Shown: positions 49,870 through 60,929 of the stretch, piece after piece | Position numbering within the stretch: the stretch's first letter is position 1 | Layout: every line of letters starts with the position of its first letter | Assembly (NCBI RefSeq): GCF_024171735.1 | Contig: NZ_JAMTCH010000003.1 | Coordinates: 422,841 to 486,840, forward strand | DNA length: 64,000 nt | Reading direction: 5' to 3' | From: Prauserella alba | GTDB taxonomy: Bacteria; Actinomycetota; Actinomycetes; Mycobacteriales; Pseudonocardiaceae | Made by a program: the position numbers and the translations under genes | The notes under the pieces: model-generated | What the model saw: only the letters and a program-made list of their open reading frames with translations | Told to the model about the DNA's origin: nothing | Databases searched by the model: none

Positions 49870-50694
49870 ATGACCCCGGACCCCACACTGCACGGTCTGC
49901 AGTTCGACGCCCACCTTTCGACGCTGTTCACCGAGCTGCCGCTGCTCGAACGTCCCCGTGCGGCACGCGAGGCCGGCTTCGACGCCGTGGAGTGCTGGTG
50001 GCCGTTCGACACCGTGGCCGTGCCACCGGACCGGGAGGTCGACGCGTTCGTCTCGGCGATCACCGACGCCGGGGTGCGGCTGGTCAGCCTGAACTTCTTC
50101 GCGGGCGACATGGCGGCGGGTGACAGCGGGCTCGTGTCGTGGCCGGGCCGCGAGGCGGAGCTGGCCGACAGCGTGGAGGTGGCGCTCGACATCGCGCGGC
50201 GGCTCGGTACGCGGCGGTTCAACGCGCTGTACGGGAACCGGCTCGACGGTGTCCACCCTCAGGAACAGGACGAGGTCGCCGCCGCCACCCTCGACCGGCT
50301 GGCCGGTCGCGTCGGCGAGTTCGGCGGAAAGCTCGTGCTGGAGGCGTTGTCCGGCCGCCCGGCGTACCCGCTGACCACGACCGCCGACGCCGTGGCCGTC
50401 CTGGACCGCGTCGGCAGGCCCGAGCTCACCCTGCTCACGGACCTGTACCACCGTGCGGTCGTCGGCGACATCGACACGGTCGCCGAGCACGCCGCGCACA
50501 CCGGGCACGTCCAGCTGGCCGATGCACCCGGCCGCCACGAACCGGGCAGCGGCACCAGCGACCTCGACCGCCGGCTCGCCGCGCTCGAGGCGGCGGGCTA
50601 CGACGGGTTCGTCGGCCTCGAATACGTGCCCACCACGGACACGCTCACGTCGCTGGACTGGCTGCCGCGCGACCGTCGCGCCGGGCGCCGCTGA
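49870..50694 (+). CDS. hyi: Hydroxypyruvate isomerase
   Basis: A 274-aa xylose-isomerase-like TIM barrel that interconverts hydroxypyruvate and tartronate semialdehyde after glyoxylate carboligation. Seen: QFDAHLSTLFTELPLLERPR, EAGFDAVECWWPFD, LVSLNFFAGDMAAGDSG, KLVLEALSGRPAYPLTTTAD (metal Glu), DLYHRAVVGDIDTVAEH, HVQLADAPGRHEPGSG and YDGFVGLEYVPTTDT. ATG 49870. It sits within the ureide gene cluster. No glyoxylate carboligase or tartronate semialdehyde reductase is visible here. Confidence 0.9.
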   Translation: MTPDPTLHGLQFDAHLSTLFTELPLLERPRAAREAGFDAVECWWPFDTVAVPPDREVDAFVSAITDAGVRLVSLNFFAGDMAAGDSGLVSWPGREAELADSVEVALDIARRLGTRRFNALYGNRLDGVHPQEQDEVAAATLDRLAGRVGEFGGKLVLEALSGRPAYPLTTTADAVAVLDRVGRPELTLLTDLYHRAVVGDIDTVAEHAAHTGHVQLADAPGRHEPGSGTSDLDRRLAALEAAGYDGFVGLEYVPTTDTLTSLDWLPRDRRAGRR

Positions 50695-50722
50695 GCGGAT
50701 GCGGGAGCCGCGACCGGGCGGT

Positions 50723-51394
50723 TCAGTGCACGTTGATCCACACGGCGACGGCGGTGTCGGCGCCGTCGTTGCTGATGCGGTGCGGTCGCGCCGACGGGAA
50801 CCGGATGCCGTCGCCAGGGCCGAGTTCGTGGCGCACGCCGTCGATGTCGACGGTCAGCCGTCCGGCCGTCACGCTGCCCATCTCGTGGCCGGAGTGTCGC
50901 AGGTACTCGGCGTCCTGGCTCGACGTCGACCCCGGGGGATAGACGGTTTCGTACACCTCGGCACCCGGCATCGGCACGGGAGTGAGGCTCCGATACGTGA
51001 CGCCGTTGCCGAGCGAGAGGACCGTGGTCGTGTCCGCGCGGGTGACCACGACCGCGTCGCCGGCGCCGGGCGCGCCCTCGTGCCGCGGTGACCCCGTTTC
51101 GTCCGGCGTGTCACCGGCCGCCGTCCCGTCCGCCGGTGACGCGTTCGGAGCCGTCCCTGCGGTCGTTGCGACGCCGGTGGCCGTCTCGCCGAACGCCGCG
51201 GACAGTGGCGCCTCCAGTGCCGACATGATCTGCAGCAGCCGGGTCACCGAGGGGCGCATGCGGCCGCGCTCGATCTGCGACAGCGCGCTCGGGCTGATCC
51301 CCAGTTCCGCCGACAGGGCGCGCAGGGACACGCCGCGCCCGGTGCGCAGCGACCGGATGCGGGCACCGAGGTGGGTGTCGTCGGCGGGGAGCAC
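50723..51394 (-). CDS. XRE-cupin transcriptional regulator
   Basis: A 223-aa regulator with an N-terminal XRE HTH (RIRSLRTGRGVSLRALSAEL, GISPSALSQIERGRMRPSV), an unusually long Ala/Thr/Gly-rich linker (about residues 70-110), and a C-terminal cupin sensor domain (YETVYPPGSTSSQDAEYLRH, GHEMGSVTAGRLTVDIDG, GPGDGIRFPSARPHRISNDG). GTG 51394. Divergent from allantoinase, so a candidate regulator of it. The cupin's ligand is unknown. Confidence 0.9.
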   Translation of the reverse strand: MLPADDTHLGARIRSLRTGRGVSLRALSAELGISPSALSQIERGRMRPSVTRLLQIMSALEAPLSAAFGETATGVATTAGTAPNASPADGTAAGDTPDETGSPRHEGAPGAGDAVVVTRADTTTVLSLGNGVTYRSLTPVPMPGAEVYETVYPPGSTSSQDAEYLRHSGHEMGSVTAGRLTVDIDGVRHELGPGDGIRFPSARPHRISNDGADTAVAVWINVH

Positions 51395-51508
51395 GGGTCG
51401 AATCTAGCGTGCCTGCTCCGGCGGCGGGCGCAGGCGCGGGATGGAGCCGCCGCGCGGGGCGGCCGCCGCAGGGTGTCCATCGCGCAGGCTTCACCGCGCA
51501 GTGCTCTT

Positions 51509-51546
51509 CATTGCACAGCGCCTTCGTTGCACAGCGCCTTCGTTGC
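51509..51546. promoter_or_regulatory. Three 16-bp-spaced TTGCAC repeats before allB
   Basis: TTGCAC occurs at 51509, 51525 and 51541; the first two intervals are the same unit (TTGCACAGCGCCTTCG). They lie in the divergent gap between the XRE-cupin regulator and allB and could be direct-repeat binding sites. Confidence 0.5.
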
Positions 51547-51661
51547 ACGGTCTGCCCGTCATCGTGCGGGGTCATCGCGGGCCGCGTGTGCGATCGGGGT
51601 GTTTACCTATGGCTTCACATGTGCTTGGCTGCACGTGGTCTTTCGGTGAGGAGGTGCGGGT

Positions 51662-53023
51662 ATGGATCTGGTGTTCCACGCGGCACGTGCGGTGACGCCC
51701 GACGGTGAGCGTTCGTGCAGCGTCGGTGTGTCCGAAGGGCGCATCACGGCGGTCGAGGACTACGGCGCGCTCTCCGGGGACCGCGTGATCGAGCTGCGGG
51801 AGGACGAGGTCCTGCTGCCCGGGCTGGTCGACACCCACGTACACGTCAACGATCCCGGCCGCAGCGACTGGGAGGGCTTCGACACGGCCACCCGCGCGGC
51901 GGCAGCCGGGGGCGTCACCACGCTCGTGGACATGCCGCTCAACTGTCTGCCGCCGACCGTGGACGTGGCCTCACTCGACGTCAAACGCCGTGCGGCCGAG
52001 GGGCGCATCGCCATCGACGTGGGTTTCTGGGGCGGTGCCGTCCCCGGCAACCGCGGTGAGCTGCGGCCGCTGCACGATGCCGGCGTGTACGGGTTCAAGT
52101 GCTTCCTGCTGCACTCGGGCGTCGACGAGTTCGCCCCGCTCGACGAGGCAGGGCTCGAGGCGGCGATGCGCGAACTCGCCGAGTTCGACGGCCTGTTGAT
52201 CGTGCACGCCGAGGACGCCGACACCATCGACGGCGCGCCCGCCGCGCACGGCCGCGCCTACACCGACTTCCTCGGCTCGCGGCCGAGCAGTGCGGAGAAC
52301 ACCGCGATCGCCCGGGTACTCGACCTCGCCCGCCGCACGGGCACGCGCGTGCACATCCTGCATCTGGCCACGGGCGACGCGGTGCCGCTGCTGGCGCAGG
52401 CGCGCGCCGACGGGGTGCGCGTCACCGCCGAGACCTGCCCGCACTATCTGAGTTTCGTCGCCGAGGAGATTCGCGACGGTGCGACCGAGTTCAAGTGCTG
52501 CCCGCCGATCCGTGAAGCGGGTAACCGCGAAGAGTTGTGGCGGGCGCTGGGCGACGGGGTGATCGACTGCGTCGTGACCGACCATTCCCCGTGCACTCCG
52601 GACCTGAAACGGTTCGACACCGGCGACTTCGGGGACGCCTGGGGCGGCATCGCGGGACTGCAGGTGGGCCTGGCCGCCGTGTGGACCGGGGCGAGGTCAC
52701 GGGGATTCACCCTCGACGACGTCGTGCGGTGGATGGCGCAGGGACCCGCCGAGCAGGTCGGGCTGCCGCGGAAGGGACGCATCGCGGTCGGCTGCGACGC
52801 GGACTTCGCGGTGTTCGCACCCGACGATGCATTCGTCGTCGACAGGACCCGGCTCCAGCACCGCAACCCGGTGAGCGCCTACCACGACCGGGCGTTGGCG
52901 GGGGTCGTGCGCGCGAGCTGGCTTCGCGGCCGCGAGATCGACCTCGACCCGGCGGCCGAGCCGTTCGGTGAATTCCTGACCAGGGAGGACGCCGCTGCTC
53001 CCGTCCGGAGTGGACAGCGCTGA
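51662..53023 (+). CDS. allB: Allantoinase
   Basis: Dinuclear-metal amidohydrolase opening allantoin to allantoate. The 453-aa protein has [19 protein letters not shown] (HxH at residues 59-61), [16 protein letters not shown] with the carboxylated Lys, [45 protein letters not shown] and [18 protein letters not shown] 51662 follows GAGGAGG. Allantoate-degrading genes are not nearby. Its eventual product, glyoxylate, would be used by malate synthase and hydroxypyruvate isomerase (inference). Confidence 0.95.
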   Translation: MDLVFHAARAVTPDGERSCSVGVSEGRITAVEDYGALSGDRVIELREDEVLLPGLVDTHVHVNDPGRSDWEGFDTATRAAAAGGVTTLVDMPLNCLPPTVDVASLDVKRRAAEGRIAIDVGFWGGAVPGNRGELRPLHDAGVYGFKCFLLHSGVDEFAPLDEAGLEAAMRELAEFDGLLIVHAEDADTIDGAPAAHGRAYTDFLGSRPSSAENTAIARVLDLARRTGTRVHILHLATGDAVPLLAQARADGVRVTAETCPHYLSFVAEEIRDGATEFKCCPPIREAGNREELWRALGDGVIDCVVTDHSPCTPDLKRFDTGDFGDAWGGIAGLQVGLAAVWTGARSRGFTLDDVVRWMAQGPAEQVGLPRKGRIAVGCDADFAVFAPDDAFVVDRTRLQHRNPVSAYHDRALAGVVRASWLRGREIDLDPAAEPFGEFLTREDAAAPVRSGQR

Positions 53024-53055
53024 CCGGGGCGGCCACGGCGCCGGTTCGGCCGGCG

Positions 53056-53700
53056 TCAGCCGAGTAGGGAGCGCAGCCGCCGGGTGCGCTCCTCCGGTGT
53101 CTGTTTCGGACAGCTGGCGCACTTCTGCCCGCCGGGGATGTCGTAGATCAGGCAGCACGAGGTCCGGCGCACCACCGGAGTGCCGCCGACCTCGGTGAAC
53201 AGCGGCCGGGGCATCGGCGAGCCCGCGGCGACGATGCCGTCACCGAGCTCGCCCGCCAGCCGCATGGCCTCCGGTGCCGCGTCCGTTCGTGACCCCGCCC
53301 AGAGCAGGCGGTTGCCGACCGAGTCGGCCGCGATCGCCCACAACGACCGCGGTGTGGCTCCGCTGACCTCCGCGATCGCCTCGACGGCCGCGCCCAGCGC
53401 ACGCGAGAACGCCGCCGCGAGATCCGGCATTCCACCGTCGAACGGCCGCACCGACCGTGAGTCGAGGATCCGGCCGTCGTGGTGAATCTCCAGCATCACC
53501 GCCTCCAGCGACGGATCCGCCGCCGTTCCGGTGTGGACCAGCGACTCCAGCGCGGGCGCCACGAGCATCGACGACGCCGAGTACCACCGGATCGTGCCGA
53601 GCACCCGCTCGCCGGCCGCGCCGTAGAGCCGGGCCGCACGCCGCAGGTCCGTCCGCAGCCAATCCCGGTCGGCCAGCACGCTCGCCGCCAGCTCGCTCAC
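53056..53700 (-). CDS. FhuF-like 2Fe-2S ferric-siderophore reductase
   Basis: A 214-aa protein whose C-terminus has the characteristic CC-x10-C-x2-C cluster ligands (SCCLIYDIPGGQKCASCPKQ), diagnostic of FhuF-family ferric iron reductases. Upstream is the all-alpha/beta FhuF domain (SSMLVAPALESLVHTGTAAD, FTEVGGTPVVRRT). GTG 53700. Cytoplasmic; would release iron from imported siderophores. No siderophore transport genes are adjacent. It converges on allB and precedes the rRNA methyltransferase gene on the same strand. Confidence 0.88.
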   Translation of the reverse strand: MSELAASVLADRDWLRTDLRRAARLYGAAGERVLGTIRWYSASSMLVAPALESLVHTGTAADPSLEAVMLEIHHDGRILDSRSVRPFDGGMPDLAAAFSRALGAAVEAIAEVSGATPRSLWAIAADSVGNRLLWAGSRTDAAPEAMRLAGELGDGIVAAGSPMPRPLFTEVGGTPVVRRTSCCLIYDIPGGQKCASCPKQTPEERTRRLRSLLG

Positions 53701-53815
53701 AGTTCCCTCCCACGCCGCAGGTCGGCGGTCGTCGTGGCCATGCCGTCGCGGTCCTACCGCTGCCCGACGGTACGCGCGGGGCCCATCCCTTTCCCGCGTC
53801 GTCCGCGCGGTCCCG

Positions 53816-54679
53816 TCATCCCTTTCGTCGCAGTACCGACACGTCGAACTCGACGGTGACCGCCGCGGTCCCGGTCAGCGCGTCGAGTTTCTCGCCGAGG
53901 CCGTCGCGGTGGAGGTGGTGGGCGTTCGGTCCCATGAGCACCAGTCTGCGCACCTCGTCGGCGTCGAACTCGGCGGTGTGCCGGGTCGTCTCCACCCCGG
54001 CGGGCTCGAAGAGGCCGGCGAGCGAGTCGGCGACCCGCTCGGTCTTGTCTCCGGCGATGTCGAGCAGTCCCAGGTCGGTGACGAGCTCGCGCAGATGGCC
54101 CGCGCCGGGTGTCGCCACGGCGAGCAGCCCACCGGGGCGCAGCACGCGGTGGAACTCCGCCGGATTGCGCGGCGCGAAGACGTCGAGCACGACGTCGGCG
54201 ACCCCGTCGGCCACCGGCCACGGCTCCCACAAGTTCCACACCACGGCGCCGATCCGCGGGTGAGCCTTCGCCGCACGCCGCAGCGCGGGTGCCGACACGT
54301 CGAGCGCCAGCCCCCACGCGGACTCGGCGTCGTCGAGTACAGCGGCGAGGTAGTAGCCCGTGCCCGCTCCCGCGTCGACCACGAACTCCGGTTCCCCTGC
54401 CGACCGGGCGACCCCTGCGAGCAGCTCCGCGAGCGGCGCGTACCGGCCCGAGGCCAGGAAGTCCGCTCGCGCGGCGACCATGTCGCTCGTGTCGGCGGTG
54501 CCGGCGTCCACGCCTGCCCTGAGCAGGTTGACGTAGCCCTGCTTGGCGATGTCGAACGAGTGGCCACGCCCGCAGCGCAGCGACCGGCCTTCCGGATGCA
54601 GCTGCTCCGAGCACACGGAGCAGCGCAGTGCGCCCACGACGGCGGGCGGCAACGAGCGCGGGTCGTTCCGAGTGGTCAC
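53816..54679 (-). CDS. 23S rRNA (guanine-N1)-methyltransferase, RlmA/TlrB-like
   Basis: A 287-aa methyltransferase. The N-terminal zinc knuckle CSVCSEQLHPEGRSLRC with GRGHSFDIAKQGYVNLL is specific to the RlmA(I)/RlmA(II) family, followed by FVVDAGAGTGYYLAAVL (SAM motif I), DVSAPALRRAAKAHPRIG and DVVLDVFAPRNPAEFHRVLR. GTG 54679. Whether it targets G745 or G748 cannot be told; Gram-positive enzymes of this family (G748) influence tylosin-class macrolide sensitivity. Divergent from amtB. Confidence 0.9.
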   Translation of the reverse strand: MTTRNDPRSLPPAVVGALRCSVCSEQLHPEGRSLRCGRGHSFDIAKQGYVNLLRAGVDAGTADTSDMVAARADFLASGRYAPLAELLAGVARSAGEPEFVVDAGAGTGYYLAAVLDDAESAWGLALDVSAPALRRAAKAHPRIGAVVWNLWEPWPVADGVADVVLDVFAPRNPAEFHRVLRPGGLLAVATPGAGHLRELVTDLGLLDIAGDKTERVADSLAGLFEPAGVETTRHTAEFDADEVRRLVLMGPNAHHLHRDGLGEKLDALTGTAAVTVEFDVSVLRRKG

Positions 54680-54732
54680 ACGCCTATTCGACCACGACGT
54701 TTCGCAACCGGACGTATCTCCCCCTGATGGCG

Positions 54733-54759
54733 GAAACGCAGAAGTAACAATCACGACGA
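54733..54759. promoter_or_regulatory. GlnR-like site upstream of amtB
   Basis: GAAAC (54733-54737), six bases, GTAAC (54744-54748), six bases, GACGA: matches the alternating GTnAC-n6-GAAAC half-site pattern known for GlnR boxes of actinomycetes. About 110 bases before amtB. One GlnR full site is plausible. Confidence 0.45.
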
Positions 54760-54866
54760 ATCGCTTCACGCACCCGAAACGTCGGGATCCATTCGGCGCA
54801 ACACGGCTTTCCGATGCTGTCCCGCAATCGCGAGTTCGGCTGCCTGCTCTCTTAAGGAGGAGAAGC

Positions 54867-56500
<1,634 letters not shown>

Positions 56501-56509
56501 GCGCGCGAG

Positions 56510-58897
56510 GTGGTCGCAGGGGGACTCGTCGAGGCGGTCGAGCGGCTGCTGGAAGGCCGGCACGGCAGGCTCGGTGCCGCGGCACTGCGCACCGCGCTGG
56601 TCGATCTGCACGAGTTCTGGCTGAGCAAGGCCGCAGCGGCGGCCGGCGCCGACGTCACCGGTTCGCTACCGGACGGCGTCGCGCTGGTCGCCGTCGGCGG
56701 CCTCGGCCGCAGGGAACTCGTGCCGTTCGCCGACCTCGACCTGGTGTTGCTCCACAATGGACATCCGGAGATCGGCGAGATCGCGGATGCGCTCTGGTAC
56801 CCGCTGTGGGACGCGCGTATCGGCCTCGACCATTCCGTGCGCACTCCCGCAGAGGCGCTGAAGGTCGCCTCGGCGGACCTGCGCACGGCGACGGGACTGC
56901 TGGACGGGCGGTTCGTCGCCGGTGATGCCGCACTGGCGTCCCGGCTGGTGGCCGCCGCCCGTGAACAGTGGCGGCGCACCGCGAGGAAACGCGTTCCCGA
57001 GCTCGTCGCCTCGACCAGGGAGCGCTGGCAGCGCAGCGGGGAGATCGCCCAGTCGTCGGAACCGGACCTCAAGCACGGGCGCGGCGGCCTGCGGGACCTC
57101 GGACTGCTGGACGCGTTCGCCGTCGCCCAGGTGGCCGACCGGCCGGGGGAGGAGGTCACCGCCGCCCGGGAACTGCTCCTGGACGTGCGGACCGAACTGC
57201 GCCGCACGGCGCGCCGCGGCCGGGACGTGCTCGGCGCGGCGGACGCGGCCGTCGTGGCGTCGGAACTCGACTTCGGCGACCGGTTCACCCTGGCCCGGAG
57301 ACTCTCCGGGGCGGGAAGGGCGGTCGCCTACGCCGTCGACGTCGCATTCAGGGCGGCAGATCCGCCGAAAGGCCGATTCGGCAGGAAACCGCAGCGTTCA
57401 CCGTGCGGTGACGGCGTCGTGCTGCACGGCGACGAGGTGGCACTCGCGCGCGACGCCGTGCCGGCGCGGGATCCCGGACTGTTGTTACGCGTCGGGGCCG
57501 CGTCGGCGCGGACGGGCAGGCCGATCGCGCACGGCACGCTGCGCACGCTCGCGGACTCGGCACCCGAACTGCGCGCGCCGTGGCCGGAGGCTGCCCGCAG
57601 GGCGCTGACGGAACTGCTCGGTGCCGGTGCCGGGCTCGTCGACGCCGTGGAGGCCCTCGACCGGACCGGACTGTGGGCGCGGCTGCTGCCCGAGTGGGGT
57701 GCGGTCCGCGACCTGCCGCCGCGGGAGCCGGTGCACGCATGGACCGTCGACCGGCACCTCGTGCAGACGTGTGTCGAGGCCGCGGGACTGACCGACACGG
57801 TCGCACGCCCGGACCTGCTGTTGCTGGGGGCGCTGCTGCACGACATCGGCAAGGGCCGCGCGGCCGACCATTCCCAACTCGGTGCGGAGATCGCCGGGCA
57901 CGTGGCCGTCCGTATCGGACTGTCCGAACGCGACACCGCGTTGCTCGTCGGCATGGTCCGGCACCACCTGCTGCTGCCGGCCACGGCCACGCGCCGCGAC
58001 ATCAGCGAACCCGAGACCGTCGAACGTGTCGCCAAGACCATCGACGGCGATCCGGTGCTGCTCGAACTGCTGCACGCGCTGACGAAGGCCGACTCGCTCG
58101 CGACGGGACCCGGCGTGTGGACCGACTGGAAGGCGGGCCTGGTGGCCGAGCTGGTGAGCCGCACCCGCACCCTGCTCACCGGCAGGGCCCTGCCGGAACC
58201 GGACGTCGTCGACGCGGCCTGTCGGGAGCTGGTCGCCGACGCGGTCCGCACCGGGAGGGGACAGGTCACCGTGGCCGCGGACCGCAGACAGGACAGGACC
58301 GTCACGGTCGTGTTCGCCGTGCCCGCAGGTGCCGAGCTGCTCACCCCGGCCGCGGGGGTACTCGCGCTCAACTCCCTCGAGGTGCACACCGCGACGCTGC
58401 ACACGGTGAGACCGGACGGTCACGAACCGGAGGCTCACCCGGTGGGCGGGACCGGCGGCGGCCGATCCGCGGACGGCAGGGTCGGCGTGTTCACCGCGTC
58501 GCCGCGGTTCGGCACGCCGCCCGATCCGGCGCTGCTGCGGGACCAGTTCGCACGCGCGGTCTCCGGTGGGCTCGCCCTGACGGAGAGGCTCGCCGAGAAG
58601 GAACGGGCCTACGGAGGTGCCGCTGCGGGGCCCGTGTCGCCGAAGGTGCTGTGGTTCGACGACGAGGCGGCCGGTCCGGCGACGGTCGTGGTCGAGCTGC
58701 GAGCCATGGACCGTATCGCCCTCCTGCACCGGGTGGCCGGCGCGCTGCGGCGCTGCGACGCCGAGGTGCGCTGGGCTAAGGCCGAGACGCTCGGTGACCG
58801 GGTGGTCGACGCGTTCGCCGTCACGCCGCGGAGCGGCACCCTCGACGCCGCCTGGCGCGAGCGCCTCGAACAGGACCTCCTCGCGGCAGCGGGCTGA
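56510..58897 (+). CDS. glnD: [Protein-PII] uridylyl/adenylyltransferase GlnD
   Basis: A 795-aa bifunctional enzyme that modifies PII under nitrogen limitation and reverses this with ammonium. The nucleotidyltransferase domain shows VAVGGLGRRELVPFADLDL (residues ~61-79, catalytic Asp pair), PDLKHGRGGLRDL follows; the HD phosphohydrolase domain shows LLLGALLHDIGKGRAADHS near 438-456; ACT-like C-terminal segments include VVVELRAMDRIALLHRVAGA. GTG 56510, 9 bases after the glnB stop. It is slightly shorter than enterobacterial GlnD (about 890 aa), as usual in actinomycetes. Confidence 0.95.
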   Translation: MVAGGLVEAVERLLEGRHGRLGAAALRTALVDLHEFWLSKAAAAAGADVTGSLPDGVALVAVGGLGRRELVPFADLDLVLLHNGHPEIGEIADALWYPLWDARIGLDHSVRTPAEALKVASADLRTATGLLDGRFVAGDAALASRLVAAAREQWRRTARKRVPELVASTRERWQRSGEIAQSSEPDLKHGRGGLRDLGLLDAFAVAQVADRPGEEVTAARELLLDVRTELRRTARRGRDVLGAADAAVVASELDFGDRFTLARRLSGAGRAVAYAVDVAFRAADPPKGRFGRKPQRSPCGDGVVLHGDEVALARDAVPARDPGLLLRVGAASARTGRPIAHGTLRTLADSAPELRAPWPEAARRALTELLGAGAGLVDAVEALDRTGLWARLLPEWGAVRDLPPREPVHAWTVDRHLVQTCVEAAGLTDTVARPDLLLLGALLHDIGKGRAADHSQLGAEIAGHVAVRIGLSERDTALLVGMVRHHLLLPATATRRDISEPETVERVAKTIDGDPVLLELLHALTKADSLATGPGVWTDWKAGLVAELVSRTRTLLTGRALPEPDVVDAACRELVADAVRTGRGQVTVAADRRQDRTVTVVFAVPAGAELLTPAAGVLALNSLEVHTATLHTVRPDGHEPEAHPVGGTGGGRSADGRVGVFTASPRFGTPPDPALLRDQFARAVSGGLALTERLAEKERAYGGAAAGPVSPKVLWFDDEAAGPATVVVELRAMDRIALLHRVAGALRRCDAEVRWAKAETLGDRVVDAFAVTPRSGTLDAAWRERLEQDLLAAAG

Positions 58898-59375
58898 CAG
58901 CGGGTCACCGCCGTCCGCCACGGCTCCGCCGGTCCGCCACAGCTCTGCAGTTCGGCACGGCTCCGCCGGTCCGCCACAGCTCTGCCGGGAAGCGGCCTTG
59001 CGGTGCTGTGCGCTGGGATTTCGGGGAAATCCTCACCCGGCGGGCAGGATCACCCAGTCGCGGGTTGAGTAGCTCTACTCAGCCCGATTCCGGTGTCTTC
59101 ACGCTGCCGCGCGTCCCCATGGAAGCCGCATGCTGGGACGCAGCTCGGGCACATCGGTGCCGAAGCGGTGAGGTTCGCCTGGTGCTGGGGGTCTGGCGAA
59201 CAGGCCGACCAGGGCGCCGAGTGCCCGAGAAGAGACGCCGCCCGGCCGGGCGAGGGGGATCTGTGGGGGACAGACCGGCCGGGCGGCCCCTCGGCCATCG
59301 GCGGCCAGTACCCTGGGATGTCGTCGGCGCAGTGAGCCGGCGCCAGGAACCACGAACTGCTGGAGCGTGCACCCC
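58898..59375. other. 478-bp gap before ffh with a 37-bp repeat and palindromes
   Basis: No gene recognised. CACGGCTCCGCCGGTCCGCC and the next ten bases occur at 58919 and again at 58956 (37-bp period). A 16-bp palindrome TGAGTAGCTCTACTCA lies at 59066-59081. The ffh promoter is presumably in the last 250 bases. Confidence 0.6.
59066..59081. repeat. TGAGTAG/CTACTCA palindrome upstream of ffh
   Basis: A perfect dyad of two 7-bp arms around CT, about 300 bases before ffh. It may be a protein-binding site or a small hairpin; nothing else in the window matches it. Confidence 0.5.
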
Positions 59376-60923
59376 GTGTTCGACACCCTCTCGGATCGGC
59401 TCACCTCGGTCCTGCAGAACCTCCGCGGCAAGGGCAAGCTCTCCGACGCCGACATCGACGCCACGGCACGCGAGATCCGCATCGCGTTGCTCGAGGCCGA
59501 CGTCGCGTTGCCCGTGGTGCGGGAGTTCATCAAGCACGTCAAGGAGCGCGCGAAGGGCGCCGAGGTCTCCGAGGCGCTGAACCCTGCGCAACAGGTCATC
59601 AAGATCGTCAACGAGGAGCTCGTCGGCATCCTCGGCGGCGAGACGCGGCGGGTGAACCTCGCGAAGAACCCGCCGACCGTGATCATGCTCGCCGGCCTGC
59701 AGGGCTCCGGTAAGACGACGCTCGCGGGCAAGCTGGCCACGTGGCTGAAGCAGCAGGGGCACGCGCCGATGCTGGTGGCGTGCGACCTGCAGCGGCCGAA
59801 CGCCGTGACCCAGCTGCAGGTGGTCGGTGAGCGCGCGGGTGTCACGACTTTCGCGCCCCAGCCGGGCAACGGTGTGGGCGACCCGGTCGACGTCGCCAAG
59901 CGCAGCATCGAAGAGGCCCGCCACGCGCAGCACGACGTGGTCGTCGTCGACACGGCGGGCCGGCTCGGTGTGGACGAGGAGCTGATGCAGCAGGCCGCCG
60001 ACATCCGGGACGCGGTCCAGCCGGACGAGACGCTGTTCGTCGTCGACGCGATGATCGGCCAGGACGCCGTGACGACCGCCGAGGCGTTCCGCGACGGTGT
60101 CGGGTTCACCGGTGTCGTGCTGACCAAGCTCGACGGCGACGCCCGCGGTGGTGCGGCGCTGTCGGTGCGGCAGGTGACCGGCGAGCCGATCCTGTTCGCC
60201 TCAAACGGGGAGAAGCTCGAGGACTTCGACGTCTTCCACCCCGACCGCATGGCCAGCCGCATCCTCGGCATGGGCGACATGCTGACCCTGATCGAGCAGG
60301 CCGAGCAGGCGTTCGATCAGGAGAAGGCCGAGCAGGCGGCGTCCAAACTGGGAACCGGCGACATGACGCTCGAGGACTTCCTCGAGCAGATGCAGGCCGT
60401 CCGCAAGATGGGCCCGATCGGCAACCTGCTGGGCATGCTGCCCGGTGCCGGGCAGATGAAGGACCAGCTCTCGCAGGTCGACGACTCGCAGATCGACCGG
60501 CTCCAGGCGATCATCCGCGGCATGACGCCCGCCGAGCGGGAGAACCCGAAGATCATCAACGCGTCCCGGCGGCAGCGCATCGCCAACGGTTCCGGTGTCG
60601 CGGTGCGTGAGGTCAACGACCTCGTCAACCGCTTCTACGAGGCCCGCAAGATGATGCAGCAGATGGCGGGCCGGTTCGGCTTCGGCGGTGGCGGTGGCAG
60701 CGCCACGAAGAAGCAGAAGAAGGGCCGTAAGAACAAGAAGGGCAAGAACAGCAAGGGGCAGCAGAAGCAGAAGATGCCCGGCGGTTTCCCCGGTATGCCG
60801 CCCGGTGGCATGCCCGGCAGCGGGGGAGGCGGCATGCCCGACGTGTCGCAGCTCGGCGGTGGGCTCAACGACCTGCCGCCCGGATTCGATCCGTCCAAGC
60901 TGAAGCTGCCGAAGAACAAGTAG
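59376..60923 (+). CDS. ffh: Signal recognition particle protein Ffh
   Basis: The SRP GTPase that binds signal peptides and the 4.5S RNA and docks with FtsY. The 515-aa protein has the N domain, then G1 LAGLQGSGKTTLAGKLA near 105, DLQRPNAVTQLQVV, DTAGRLGVDEE, TKLDGDARGGAALSV, and a Met-rich M domain from about residue 300 (LEQMQAVRKMGPIGNLLGML). A Lys/Gly/Met-rich low-complexity tail of about 80 residues ends the protein. GTG 59376 has GGAG ten bases upstream; GTG 59367 is too close. Tail length is unusual. Confidence 0.96.
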   Translation: MFDTLSDRLTSVLQNLRGKGKLSDADIDATAREIRIALLEADVALPVVREFIKHVKERAKGAEVSEALNPAQQVIKIVNEELVGILGGETRRVNLAKNPPTVIMLAGLQGSGKTTLAGKLATWLKQQGHAPMLVACDLQRPNAVTQLQVVGERAGVTTFAPQPGNGVGDPVDVAKRSIEEARHAQHDVVVVDTAGRLGVDEELMQQAADIRDAVQPDETLFVVDAMIGQDAVTTAEAFRDGVGFTGVVLTKLDGDARGGAALSVRQVTGEPILFASNGEKLEDFDVFHPDRMASRILGMGDMLTLIEQAEQAFDQEKAEQAASKLGTGDMTLEDFLEQMQAVRKMGPIGNLLGMLPGAGQMKDQLSQVDDSQIDRLQAIIRGMTPAERENPKIINASRRQRIANGSGVAVREVNDLVNRFYEARKMMQQMAGRFGFGGGGGSATKKQKKGRKNKKGKNSKGQQKQKMPGGFPGMPPGGMPGSGGGGMPDVSQLGGGLNDLPPGFDPSKLKLPKNK

Positions 60924-60929
60924 CCGCCC

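Noticed and set aside
58898-59375. 4.5S SRP RNA gene next to ffh
   Set aside because: No GGAA-tetraloop SRP core helix could be recognised; the gap holds repeats and a short palindrome only.
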